From assembly GCA_902781215.1 (NCBI GenBank), contig CACZIO010000019.1, positions 1 through 47,844 of the forward strand: DNA of 47,844 nucleotides. The letters run 5' to 3'. Numbering within the stretch: the stretch's first letter is position 1; every line of letters begins with the position of its first letter. This DNA is from an uncultured Lachnospiraceae bacterium. Lineage in GTDB: Bacteria; Bacillota; Clostridia; Lachnospirales; Lachnospiraceae. The notes below the pieces were generated by a model. That model had not been told where the DNA came from. It saw only the letters and a program-made list of their open reading frames with translations, and made no database searches. Both the position numbers and the translations under genes were made by a program. Shown here in pieces: positions 41,301-47,844 of the stretch.

Positions 41301-43525
41301 GCGGATATCCCGTCTGCGCCGGTCTTCACTGTCCCAACAGCCTTGCCGCTCTTGTTGTAGACCGTATAGACGGCACCTGCCAGGCTGTAGGGACTGTAGT
41401 CTGCCTCCGGGTCCGATGAGGTCTTGCTGACGCGGATCTTTCCCTCCCGGGGCACGTTGGAAATCTCTGTCCATTTCACCTGGGAGAAACTGTCCGCCAC
41501 TGCCAGCTGACGGACGGAGCTGTCCTCCTTATAATCAAACGGCGCCTCGATCTCCCGCACATAATAGGTCCTGCCCGCCAGGACATTGGCTGTGCTGGAC
41601 CGGCCGTCCGCGCCGGTCGTCAGGACAGCGTCAGGCGTCTCTTTGTTCTGTGCGTCCTCGCGCTCCGAGTACAGGCCGAATTTTGCCCCGGCGACCGGTT
41701 CCTTTGTCTTCGAGTCCAGCTTGTAAATACCTGCCTTTGCGTAGACCGGCGTGTTGCTGATCCGCAGGGTCATCCCCTTCCCCTCTTCGAGGGTATAGGG
41801 CCCGAAGGGCTTTGCGGCTTCCTGATAGCCTTTGGGCGTCGTGAGTTCCTTCAGATAATAGGTCCCTGGCTCGCAGTAGAAGTTCGTCCGGTTGCTCAGG
41901 CCGCTCTTGCTGTTCAGGCCGACCGGGATCGGATCCAGTTTTGTCTTCATCTCCAGATCCGAATATGTCTCCGCCTGCTGCGTACAGGCGGCATCCTTGT
42001 AGAGACGGAAATTGACAGTGCCGCCTGCTGCTGTCTGATGCAGGCAGTAGGCGGAAAGTCCGGCCTGCATGTTGGCATCCGCGCTTGTCTTGACCAGGAC
42101 GACGCTGGACACATCGTCGTCCGAGATCCTGCCGAAAAGATAGGGCTGGCGCCAGTATCCGTCCACGCGCTTTCGGGCGCAGATATAGATCAGGACCTTG
42201 TCCGGGTCCGGCAGGGGCTTCGACGCCACTGCATTCTGATAGGCCTTGACCAGGCTCTTCAGGTCCTTTCCGACATTGGGCCGGTCATATTCGACGCCCG
42301 CCAGGTCGGCATAGCGCATGGACAAAGCTTCATGGCAGGCGGCGATGGCCGCCTCCTCCGCGATATCGCCGAATCCCCTTGACTGCGCCAGCTCCACGCC
42401 GAAGTCATTGAGAAAAGTGTAGTAATACAATCTGATCAGGGCCGCGTCCGTCACACGTTTGACATCCGGCAGGACCGTTCCCGTTCTGTAGCTGCTGTCA
42501 TCCGGCACAACACAGACGCCCACATAGTCATTGCTGTCTTCATCCCTGACATTGATCAGGGTCGTATGGTTGTTATGACCGTCCACATCGGGTCCCAGAC
42601 CCAGTGCCTCATAATCGATATAGGCGCCCTTGCTGGCAACGACCGCCTGTGACAGACCGGATGAGGCGCCCCGCGTCGCGCTGCGGAAGGCGATCTTCGC
42701 CTCCTGTGCCGTCATCCATTCCTCCGGTGGAATCTCCGCCGCCTGAACTGTCGCCGCCTGCTGTGCCGAGTCCGCCGGCGTCTCCGTATCGCCCGCTGCC
42801 TCCGCCTGCTGCGCTGTTTCTGTCTGCCGGGCCGGTTCCTCTGCCGTCTCCGTCTGGCCCGAAACGCCTGTACCCGGGCTGTTGTCTCTCCCGTTACTCT
42901 GTCCCCGGGCGGCATCTGCTGCATCGTCTTCACCGCTGCCGGGATCCGCAGCTGTGTCTCCCTTCACGGCATTCCCATCCTGCTGCTCTCCGGAATCCCG
43001 ATCATGCGATGTACCCTGATCCGGCAGAGTCTCCGGCGTCTTCCCCTGGTTTCCTTCCTGACCGCTCTCCGCCTTGTTTCCCGTATTGTCCGAATTCTCC
43101 ACCTCAGCTGTTTGGCCGGTCTCCGCCTCCTTTGTCTGCCCGGCTGCCGTCGTATCCGTCTTTACGGTATCAGCGTCTGTCTCACCTGTTTTTCCTGGAG
43201 ACTGACCGCCGGAGCCTTCTCCGGGGATGCCTGCAGTTTCACCGGTCAGAGCTCCATCCTTGTCTGCGCCATCGCCTGCACTTTCAGCCGGGGCGGTTTC
43301 CTTCGTCCCTTTCATCGCTCCGGTATCTGTGTCGTCCGCCGGGTTTCCCGCCCGGTCTCCGCCCGCAGCTGTCCGCTCAGCGGCATATACCGGCCCAGTA
43401 TACAAAAAGGTCCCGTTTCCCGCTGACTGCACCGCAAAAGAGATCGCCATCAGCACCGTCACAAATAGCGTCCGGAACCTGCAGTTTCTTTTTAATGTTC
43501 TTTTCCGAATTCTGTTCTTTTTCAA
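38318..43525 (-). CDS. Giant surface adhesin with thioester-like, Cna_B/SpaA and VaFE domains
   Basis: The 1735-residue protein starts with a basic signal peptide (to about residue 49), then a Thr/Glu/Asp/Gly-rich stalk to about 285. A globular N-terminal domain follows with Cys338 in GVCVVPDD, possibly a thioester domain. From about 520 to 1120 come several Cna_B/SpaA-type domains (GAKFGLYSERE, LAGAVYTVYNKSG, IAGAVYTLYKSEE). After these are three or four VaFE domains (about 1180-1650, each ending like TIVAFERLYF). It ends with an APGTGDD sortase-like motif near 1700, a membrane segment and KKKKGEK. Start TTG at 43525: GGAGG is 7 bases upstream. No sortase gene is in the window. Confidence 0.88.
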   Translation of the reverse strand: MKKNRIRKRTLKRNCRFRTLFVTVLMAISFAVQSAGNGTFLYTGPVYAAERTAAGGDRAGNPADDTDTGAMKGTKETAPAESAGDGADKDGALTGETAGIPGEGSGGQSPGKTGETDADTVKTDTTAAGQTKEAETGQTAEVENSDNTGNKAESGQEGNQGKTPETLPDQGTSHDRDSGEQQDGNAVKGDTAADPGSGEDDAADAARGQSNGRDNSPGTGVSGQTETAEEPARQTETAQQAEAAGDTETPADSAQQAATVQAAEIPPEEWMTAQEAKIAFRSATRGASSGLSQAVVASKGAYIDYEALGLGPDVDGHNNHTTLINVRDEDSNDYVGVCVVPDDSSYRTGTVLPDVKRVTDAALIRLYYYTFLNDFGVELAQSRGFGDIAEEAAIAACHEALSMRYADLAGVEYDRPNVGKDLKSLVKAYQNAVASKPLPDPDKVLIYICARKRVDGYWRQPYLFGRISDDDVSSVVLVKTSADANMQAGLSAYCLHQTAAGGTVNFRLYKDAACTQQAETYSDLEMKTKLDPIPVGLNSKSGLSNRTNFYCEPGTYYLKELTTPKGYQEAAKPFGPYTLEEGKGMTLRISNTPVYAKAGIYKLDSKTKEPVAGAKFGLYSEREDAQNKETPDAVLTTGADGRSSTANVLAGRTYYVREIEAPFDYKEDSSVRQLAVADSFSQVKWTEISNVPREGKIRVSKTSSDPEADYSPYSLAGAVYTVYNKSGKAVGTVKTGADGISAELTVRIGKYTVRETTPSPGFKLDPRTYEAEVRENALTTVQSVEEPRKGKIVVRKYSSMEKEKKEPDTMPIAGAVYTLYKSEEDARENRAAAGTFVIREDGSSNVVEMLVGRKYYIRETKTPEGYLPDEEIHVVDVREFEATVKAESEDRLIFGGVEAAKLDLETMKGTPLGGATLEGAVFRIFNDGERSIYAGDQKILPGAEAMTLQTDTEGRVKTEDHALSYGEYRIEEITPPEGYTLRGAEPVRFRIREDGLIVDLTGQTETCIHNAVKRGDIALRKLNGYSQKRMAGVTFEITGFDHEGNEIEKHRFTTDRNGNYVSSAGWQAAQTPQSVFPLGSVSAPQVSSSSDQTPAAAAGSQMDQQPAAGDSGQGQEQSGRLWFGLGTEPDDALGALPYGEYHIEEIEGENNRGMKMFSEDIFVYADRMTIDLGNVENTQKPVLETELVDENGYHFTGCDGVVTLTDTVTYGGMEDYIGQEVTFRGVIYVKETGKPLEIGGKPVETTRVKKILSPGGTVELRFTFDASGVQGKTLVCYEYAYEGDVADDDPSGDDPAGEDPSEGGHSEENPTGENPSDGPQDEKPGDPQDKPKEITSHTDINDEAQSMHLVSIDTEADDAKTGMHIGMAADGAVTVDHVTCDGLIPKAEYRVTGVLVDKSTGRPLLDRKGKEVTAEASFRAKAVKETVDLTFRYDASLLDGTTIVAFERLYFKGELPPGAPDPDTPVAVHEDPDDEDQSIHYPQIRTVATATDGTSKTVPAGSACTVVDHVIWENLIPGQSYLLRGALVYKDGGKPVTAGGKAVTAQTVLIPTAADGETDLTFTFDASDLPGDQSAVAFEDLYLLPGGKEGAGPGGNTSGDVMEEPDGDREDGAQSTSETIPADELLVASHKDLTDADQTVLLRQPEEPEGPTEPGKPLEPEKTEKDGTSVRTGTGTSGRRKVTPASPDTVSVSTVAPGTGDDTNIWLYLFPALAAAAGAAGILLWKKKKGEKPEP

Positions 43526-43641
43526 AATCCCACCTCCGGCGCGCATAATGCGCGCATATACACAGCATGATTGTTCACCTGTGCGCTCCCGCAGGATATC
43601 CTGCCGCGCAGACGAAAAAATGCTCTTTCCCCGGTCTTCAT
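43522..43641 (-). CDS. 39-residue leader ORF overlapping the adhesin start
   Basis: An ATG at 43641 with a strong GGGAGGAG site 6 bases upstream opens a 39-codon frame (MKTGERAFFRLRGRISCGSA, then QVNNHAVYMRALCAPEVGF). Its TGA (43524-43522) overlaps the adhesin TTG start (43525-43523) in TTGA. The second half spans the adhesin's own ribosome site and a GC palindrome. Inference: ribosomes finishing this ORF re-initiate on the adhesin, coupling their translation. The peptide resembles nothing known and may matter only as a translated leader. Confidence 0.55.
   Translation of the reverse strand: MKTGERAFFRLRGRISCGSAQVNNHAVYMRALCAPEVGF
43539..43555. promoter_or_regulatory. GC palindrome just upstream of the adhesin ribosome site
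   Basis: Arms GCGCGCAT and ATGCGCGC around a single base, immediately before the GGAGG of the adhesin. If folded in mRNA it would crowd the ribosome site; ribosomes on the leader ORF would open it. Confidence 0.6.
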
Positions 43642-43663
43642 GACAGACTCCTCCCGGGGTCAT

Positions 43664-43935
43664 TCAATTGTTGTATATGTGGGTATATGGTCCGATCCGG
43701 ACAGATTTCAGAATAAACAGGCGGCTGCTGCCGCTGTAAATAATACGATAGCACCCGGCAAAAACAGAGTCAATATGAATTTTATTCCATTTCAGGATTC
43801 ACAAAACAGAATATATGGAATTATCTTTCAGGATAAAGGCGGGCGTAAAATTGGGCTTCGCCCGACGCATCATCTGAAATCGTTACAAATCAGTGTAATA
43901 TTTCCTTAATTTATTTGAAAACATTTCATATTTGC
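43664..43935. other. AT-rich divergent intergenic region
   Basis: No gene is supported. It separates the leftward adhesin transcript from the rightward NlpC/P60 gene and should hold both promoters. A short plus-strand frame here has no ribosome site. Base composition is clearly lower in G+C than the genes on either side. Confidence 0.5.
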
Positions 43936-43964
43936 TTAACAATTTTGCAATTGTCTGTTACACT
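43936..43964 (+). promoter_or_regulatory. Promoter of the NlpC/P60 gene
   Basis: TTAACA (43936-43941), a 17-base spacer and TACACT (43959-43964), about 50 bp before the start codon. Confidence 0.65.
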
Positions 43965-44019
43965 GTACAAGACAGCAAAAAACAACAGTACAGACGCTCA
44001 ACTGCGTCCGGAGGCTTTC

Positions 44020-45120
44020 ATGAACAAAACCTTACGCCGCACCTTGTCCGCCATCGCCCTCAGCGCCCTGCTCGCCGGTCTCACCCTGACGCCGGTCATG
44101 GCGGCGCAGCGCGACAGTTCCCCTACAGCCGCATCCACTTCCATCTGCACGCAGCAGATCACAGGATCCGCTGCAGCGCCCGCATCTGCCCGGCAGCTGC
44201 AGCAGCAAAAAAGCTCCTCCTCGATCGACCGGAATGTCCTGCGGTCCGGCCGTCTCATCATTGAGGGCGGAAACATACGCTATCAACGTTCCAGCGGAGA
44301 CTTTCTCAAAAACGGCTGGCGGAAATACCACGGAAAGAAGTACTATTTCGACAGCCGCGGCTACGCCGTCAAAGGCATGCAGGAGATCAAAAACAAGCGC
44401 TATATCTTTGACAGCGCAGGTGTCCTGCAGAAGGGCTGGGTCAAATACAACAGCCGCTGGTATTACGCCTCTCCCAGGAGCGGGCGGCTGCGCAGCGGCT
44501 GGCAGACCGTCGAAGGCAAGCGCTATTATCTGAGCCCCTCCGACAAATATATGCTGACCGGCTTCCAGACCATCGGCGGGAAAAACTATTATTTCAATGC
44601 CTCCGGCGTCCTGCAGACCACCAGGCAGGTGATCGGCGGAAAGGAGTACCGGTTCAACGCGGACGGCACCGTCTATCCGGCACCTGTGCCTGTCGCTCCG
44701 GCAGCACCGGCAGCAGCGCCCGCTGCACCGACAGCATCCGCTCCGGCTACCCCCGCTGCAGTATCCACTGCCAGGGGCCAGCAGGTCGCGAACTTTGCCC
44801 TCAAATATGTCGGCAGCCCCTACCGCTGGGGCGGCTCCAGCCTGACCAAAGGCGCCGACTGCTCCGGCTTCGTCATGGCCGTCTACAACAACTTCGGGAT
44901 CCAGCTTCCCCACTACGACGCCTCGATCCGCAAGCGCGGCACGCAGATCGCCAGCCTCTCCCAGGCCCTTCCCGGTGATGTCATCTGCTACCGCGGCCAC
45001 GTCGCCATCTACCTGGGCAACAACCGGATCGTCCACGCGGCCAATACCAGGCAGGGTATCTGCATCGGTCAGAACGCCGCCTACGACCGGATCCTGTCCA
45101 TCCGCAGGTTCTTCCTCTGA
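44020..45120 (+). CDS. Secreted NlpC/P60 endopeptidase with cell-wall/glucan-binding-type repeats
   Basis: The 366-residue protein has a signal peptide (LSAIALSALLAGLTLTPVMA), a Ser/Gln-rich region, five or six short Trp/Tyr-Gly repeats of the choline/glucan-binding type (about 75-215; NGWRKYHGKKYYFDSRGY, TGFQTIGGKNYYFNASGV), an Ala/Pro linker (about 222-250) and a C-terminal NlpC/P60 domain. Catalytic residues are Cys281 in GADCSGFV, His in YRGHVAIYLG and a polar third residue after VHAAN. Such enzymes cut D-Glu-diaminoacid bonds in peptidoglycan stems. GGAGG is 6 bases before the ATG at 44020. A promoter and a terminator bracket it as a single gene. Confidence 0.95.
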   Translation: MNKTLRRTLSAIALSALLAGLTLTPVMAAQRDSSPTAASTSICTQQITGSAAAPASARQLQQQKSSSSIDRNVLRSGRLIIEGGNIRYQRSSGDFLKNGWRKYHGKKYYFDSRGYAVKGMQEIKNKRYIFDSAGVLQKGWVKYNSRWYYASPRSGRLRSGWQTVEGKRYYLSPSDKYMLTGFQTIGGKNYYFNASGVLQTTRQVIGGKEYRFNADGTVYPAPVPVAPAAPAAAPAAPTASAPATPAAVSTARGQQVANFALKYVGSPYRWGGSSLTKGADCSGFVMAVYNNFGIQLPHYDASIRKRGTQIASLSQALPGDVICYRGHVAIYLGNNRIVHAANTRQGICIGQNAAYDRILSIRRFFL

Positions 45121-45182
45121 TGCCGGGCGGAACAGGTAAAAGAAAAAAGGGGATTATACCCACCGAGAAACCTATACAGCCA

Positions 45183-45216
45183 AAAACGGAGCAGGGATGA
45201 AAATCCTGCTCCGTTT
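45183..45216 (+). terminator. Terminator of the NlpC/P60 gene
   Basis: A 13-bp stem AAAACGGAGCAGG/CCTGCTCCGTTTT with an 8-base loop and flanking A/T runs. Confidence 0.93.
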
Positions 45217-45305
45217 TCATGTGCTGTTTTTTCGATATTTATATTCTGCTGTCTGTATTCTTTTGTTTTTTTCCCGGTATGATCTGCTCTATTAATGCCA
45301 GCCTG

Positions 45306-45860
45306 TCATTCCTGATCCTGCGCCTGTGCCGGTTCAGGCTCTATTTTCTCCAGTTTGGCACCGACCTTGTCCAGGCGCTTGCGCTCCCTGGCCGTCTCCA
45401 CGGTCTCCTTGAGCTCCTTTCTCTCCTCGCGGAGCTTCATCAGATCCTTGAGGATATGGTGCGTCCCGTGCGCATGCTCGTTCATACCGCGCTGATCATG
45501 GGCTGTCAGCAGATATTTGCGGGCGGCAAACAGCGCGACGATGGAAAGAACGATCACCAGGTTCTGGAACGGCGTGGGCGATTCCACGATCATGTGTCTT
45601 GCGATCGCGAACAGCAGGACCTCGATCAGCGTGCCCGGCGTATGCATGCAGAGCATCTTGACGAACTCGATCGCCACGGCCAGCGTCAGGCTGAGCTCCA
45701 GAAAGTGATGGATCGATGTCATCTCCGTGAAGATCATCGGCGTCTCGACCACGATCGTCCTGCCGATCACCAGGATCAGTACCACGACCAGGTAGATTGC
45801 CAGGATGATCTCCATAAATTCCGCCACCCTGAGCATCAGTTTTTTAAATATGTCTGTCAT
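45306..45860 (-). CDS. PsiE-like small membrane protein
   Basis: The 184-residue protein has four predicted membrane segments (about 8-32, 48-65, 76-95 and 103-120) followed by a long charged C-terminal helix (LMKLREERKELKETVETARE). The pattern, with HHFLELSLTLAVAIEFVKML and HMIVESPTPFQNLVIVLSIV, resembles the phosphate-starvation-inducible PsiE family, whose function is unknown. The ATG at 45860 is preferred because AAAGGGATAGGA lies just upstream and it removes a non-family extension. It is the last chromosomal gene before the recombinase. Confidence 0.75.
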   Translation of the reverse strand: MTDIFKKLMLRVAEFMEIILAIYLVVVLILVIGRTIVVETPMIFTEMTSIHHFLELSLTLAVAIEFVKMLCMHTPGTLIEVLLFAIARHMIVESPTPFQNLVIVLSIVALFAARKYLLTAHDQRGMNEHAHGTHHILKDLMKLREERKELKETVETARERKRLDKVGAKLEKIEPEPAQAQDQE

Positions 45861-46075
45861 TCCTATCCCTTTCATCCAGATGTCATCGGATCCGCGGCAG
45901 ATTGATGCCCCCCCCAGGCTGCAGACCCGTATTCCCGTTTCTGTGACCCCCAATACAGTTTATCAGTTACAGAGGGGGAGGGGCAAGGAAAAATGAAGGT
46001 TTTGACTGCCTTGAATGTACGTTTTTTCGGGCCGGGATGGTCCTGGGGAAAGTGCCGCATTATGTATATCCCCTC
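45861..46075. other. Probable boundary between chromosome and integrated element
   Basis: No gene. It contains a G-rich run with AGGGGGAGGGG near 45973 and a CGGGCCGGGATGG stretch near 46029. Composition shifts from GC-rich to more AT-rich to the right. A junction (att) site of the recombinase is expected here or past the right edge, but the core cannot be recognised from one end alone. Confidence 0.4.
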
Positions 46076-47800
46076 TCAGTCCTGCACGCTGACATGATTG
46101 GTTTTCGCTTCGGAAAGTCCGGTCAAAAGGCACACGGTCTCGATGTGCTGTTCACTGTCCAAACCATCTTCAACGGATATTTTCATATCCTTCTCGATGA
46201 TCGGCAGACGGAAGGTGATCGACTTCAGCCACTGTCCGTTTGGCTGGCGCTCTTCGTAGATCTGGATCTCCTCAATAAGCGACTCCATCAGCTTACGCCG
46301 TTCCTCCTCATTCATCAGTGAATAGAACTTGTCAAAGTAAATCAGGATCTTATAGATGTTGTCTCCGGTGACTTTTTCGGATTCGATGGATTGCTTCTTT
46401 GCCTTCGCCTCTATGAGGCTCTGCTCCTGGTCATCGATCTTGTCATACATCCGGTACAGACGATCATCCAAGTCGGCTTTCAGGCGCTTATAGTGTCTGC
46501 CGTCCGGATCCAGTGTCTCAATCTCCTCCAGTGTTTTCCGCTTTACGGCATAGGACTGTTTCAGTTGTTTTTCCAAGGCCGTGATCTCCTGAAAGATGAC
46601 GGTGGTGTCCACCTTCATATTGATCTTATCCTGCATCATGGAAGCGAACCGGGGATTGGCCACCAGTTTTGTGATCACTTCCACCACAGCCGCATCCAGG
46701 ACATCTTCATTGATCTGCTTTTTATAATCACACTTATGGCCCCTGGTCATCGTTCTGTGCTTGCAGCCATAGTAAAAGAAATCCTTATACTTTGTACCGT
46801 CTTTTCGGTGCTTGATGCTCTTGTTGCCATACATGCCTGCTCCGCAGATCGGGCACTTCACCAGTCCTGAAAGCAGGTGTGTCCTGGTATCCTTGGCCTT
46901 ATTCACATGCTCGTATTTCTTTGCCTGGGCGATCATCTTGACCTGGGCCTGATTCCACATCTCTTCAGACACAATACCCTCATGCAGACCGTCAACCACA
47001 AGATAATCATCCTGCTCAACCAGCTTGTACTCATTACGGGTGCCGTGAACCTTCTCCGTCTTCCGGCGGCCATAGGCGATCTTCCCGCAATATACCGGGT
47101 TCTTAATGATCTTACGGATCAGGGCCGCGTCAAACAGGGGATTCTTTCCATTATGTCTCGGGATCTTACGGATACCGTGGTTCTCCAGATACTTGGCAAG
47201 ACCGTTCGCACCGATATCCGTGGAGACCCACTGTTCAAAAATGGTACGGATCGCAGTAGCTTCCTCTTCATTGATCTCCAATACGCCGTCCTTAAGACTG
47301 TAGCCGTAAGGCGGGAAGCCGCCGTTCCACTTTCCAGCTCTTGCTTTCTGAATCCGTCCTTCCATGGTTTGGATACGGATATTCTCGCGCTCGATCTCTG
47401 CCACTGCCGACAGGACTGAGATCATCAGCTTACCGGCATCTTTTGAGGAATCAATGCCATCTTCCACACAGATCAGATTGACACCGAAATCCTGCATGGT
47501 CTGCAGGGTGGAAAGGACATCAGCGGCGTTCCGCCCAAAGCGTGACAGTTTAAAGACCAGCACAAAGGAAACATCGTCCTTGCCGGTCTTGATATCTTCC
47601 ATCATCCGATTGAATTCATCCCGGCCTTCTATGGATTTCCCGGACTTGCCGGCGTCCTCATACTCCCCGGCGATCTCATACTCATTGAATTCAGCGAAAG
47701 CCCGCATACGGGTGCGCTGTGCTTCCAGGGAGTATCCATCGATCTGCATCGCGGTCGAGACACGGGTGTAAACATATACTTTCTTCTTTTCTTGATTCAC
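46076..47800 (-). CDS. Large serine recombinase (site-specific integrase)
   Basis: Large serine recombinases integrate and excise phages and conjugative elements. The 574-residue protein has the resolvase domain with the nucleophile Ser15 in VYTRVSTAMQ, KLSRFGRNAADVL and EIERENIR; then a recombinase domain (PPYGYSLKDGVLEINEEEA, then NPVYCGKIAYGRRK). A zinc ribbon follows (CPICGAGMYGNKS, then GCKHRTMTRGHKC), a coiled coil (about 405-480) and a C-terminal tail. The GTG at 47800 follows GGAAG. Base composition is visibly lower in G+C than the neighbouring genes, as expected for a transferred element. The rest of the element lies beyond the right edge. Confidence 0.95.
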   Translation of the reverse strand: MNQEKKKVYVYTRVSTAMQIDGYSLEAQRTRMRAFAEFNEYEIAGEYEDAGKSGKSIEGRDEFNRMMEDIKTGKDDVSFVLVFKLSRFGRNAADVLSTLQTMQDFGVNLICVEDGIDSSKDAGKLMISVLSAVAEIERENIRIQTMEGRIQKARAGKWNGGFPPYGYSLKDGVLEINEEEATAIRTIFEQWVSTDIGANGLAKYLENHGIRKIPRHNGKNPLFDAALIRKIIKNPVYCGKIAYGRRKTEKVHGTRNEYKLVEQDDYLVVDGLHEGIVSEEMWNQAQVKMIAQAKKYEHVNKAKDTRTHLLSGLVKCPICGAGMYGNKSIKHRKDGTKYKDFFYYGCKHRTMTRGHKCDYKKQINEDVLDAAVVEVITKLVANPRFASMMQDKINMKVDTTVIFQEITALEKQLKQSYAVKRKTLEEIETLDPDGRHYKRLKADLDDRLYRMYDKIDDQEQSLIEAKAKKQSIESEKVTGDNIYKILIYFDKFYSLMNEEERRKLMESLIEEIQIYEERQPNGQWLKSITFRLPIIEKDMKISVEDGLDSEQHIETVCLLTGLSEAKTNHVSVQD

Positions 47801-47844
47801 CTTGATCTTCCTTCCGCTTTAAGTTTGGACTTAGTTGTCACGTT

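Overview
The window looks like chromosome of a high-GC member of the Lachnospiraceae (Bacillota, Clostridia). The pointers are a GlgC/GlgD pair, a two-gene SufC-SufB iron-sulfur system with a DUF134 protein, a sporulation-type sigma-H, a stand-alone AICAR transformylase next to a PurO-type IMP cyclohydrolase, class II GalT, and a giant Gram-positive surface protein with VaFE and Cna_B-like domains. This is inferred from gene content; no database was searched. Most genes lie on the minus strand with good Shine-Dalgarno sites, which place several starts (some TTG or GTG) inside the longest open frames.

Layout. 1-170 is the right end of an IS200/IS605 (IS1341-type) TnpB element with its guide-RNA scaffold. 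187-750 is non-coding and holds a four-hairpin repeat and a short tandem duplication. 753-5850 carries a PAP2 membrane phosphatase, an LCP cell-wall ligase, a barnase-like lipoprotein/barstar/PPP-phosphatase operon and a SHOCT protein. 5896-11593 is a dlt-like operon (SGNH protein, MBOAT, adenylation enzyme, carrier protein). 12131-16382 holds galT-galE, divergent from an orphan PTS EIIC. 16557-25061 is a minus-strand housekeeping block: purO, AICAR transformylase, ispF, cysS, mrnC, rlmB, sigH, a yfbR-like nucleotidase and trmD. 25308-27530 has two envelope proteins (TPR-DUF3298 and zinc-ribbon/YARHG). 28153-33437 reads rightward: glgC-glgD, then DUF134-sufC-sufB and a small protein. 33527-38039 has an HD protein, tRNA-Thr(GGT), a C39-like and a clostripain-like peptidase. 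38318-45860 has the giant adhesin with an overlapping leader ORF, a secreted NlpC/P60 protein and a PsiE-like protein. A large serine recombinase at 46076-47800 marks a second mobile element running off the right edge.

The most unusual signal is a dispersed repeat of about 145 bp (near 207, 11622, 11767, 18087 and 35192, plus a partial copy at 18233) that folds into four successive hairpins. Paired positions differ between copies but stay complementary, and the first hairpin usually has a GNRA loop, which suggests selection at the RNA level. All copies point the same way. At three of the four loci the same end lies 13-28 bp from the start codon of a leftward gene.

How the genes fit together: much of the window serves the cell envelope (LCP, dlt-like operon, PAP2, adhesin, NlpC/P60, peptidases). 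The rest covers sugar storage and use (gal, glg, PTS), translation and RNA maturation (cysS, mrnC, rlmB, trmD, tRNA), the last two purine steps, and Fe-S cluster assembly.
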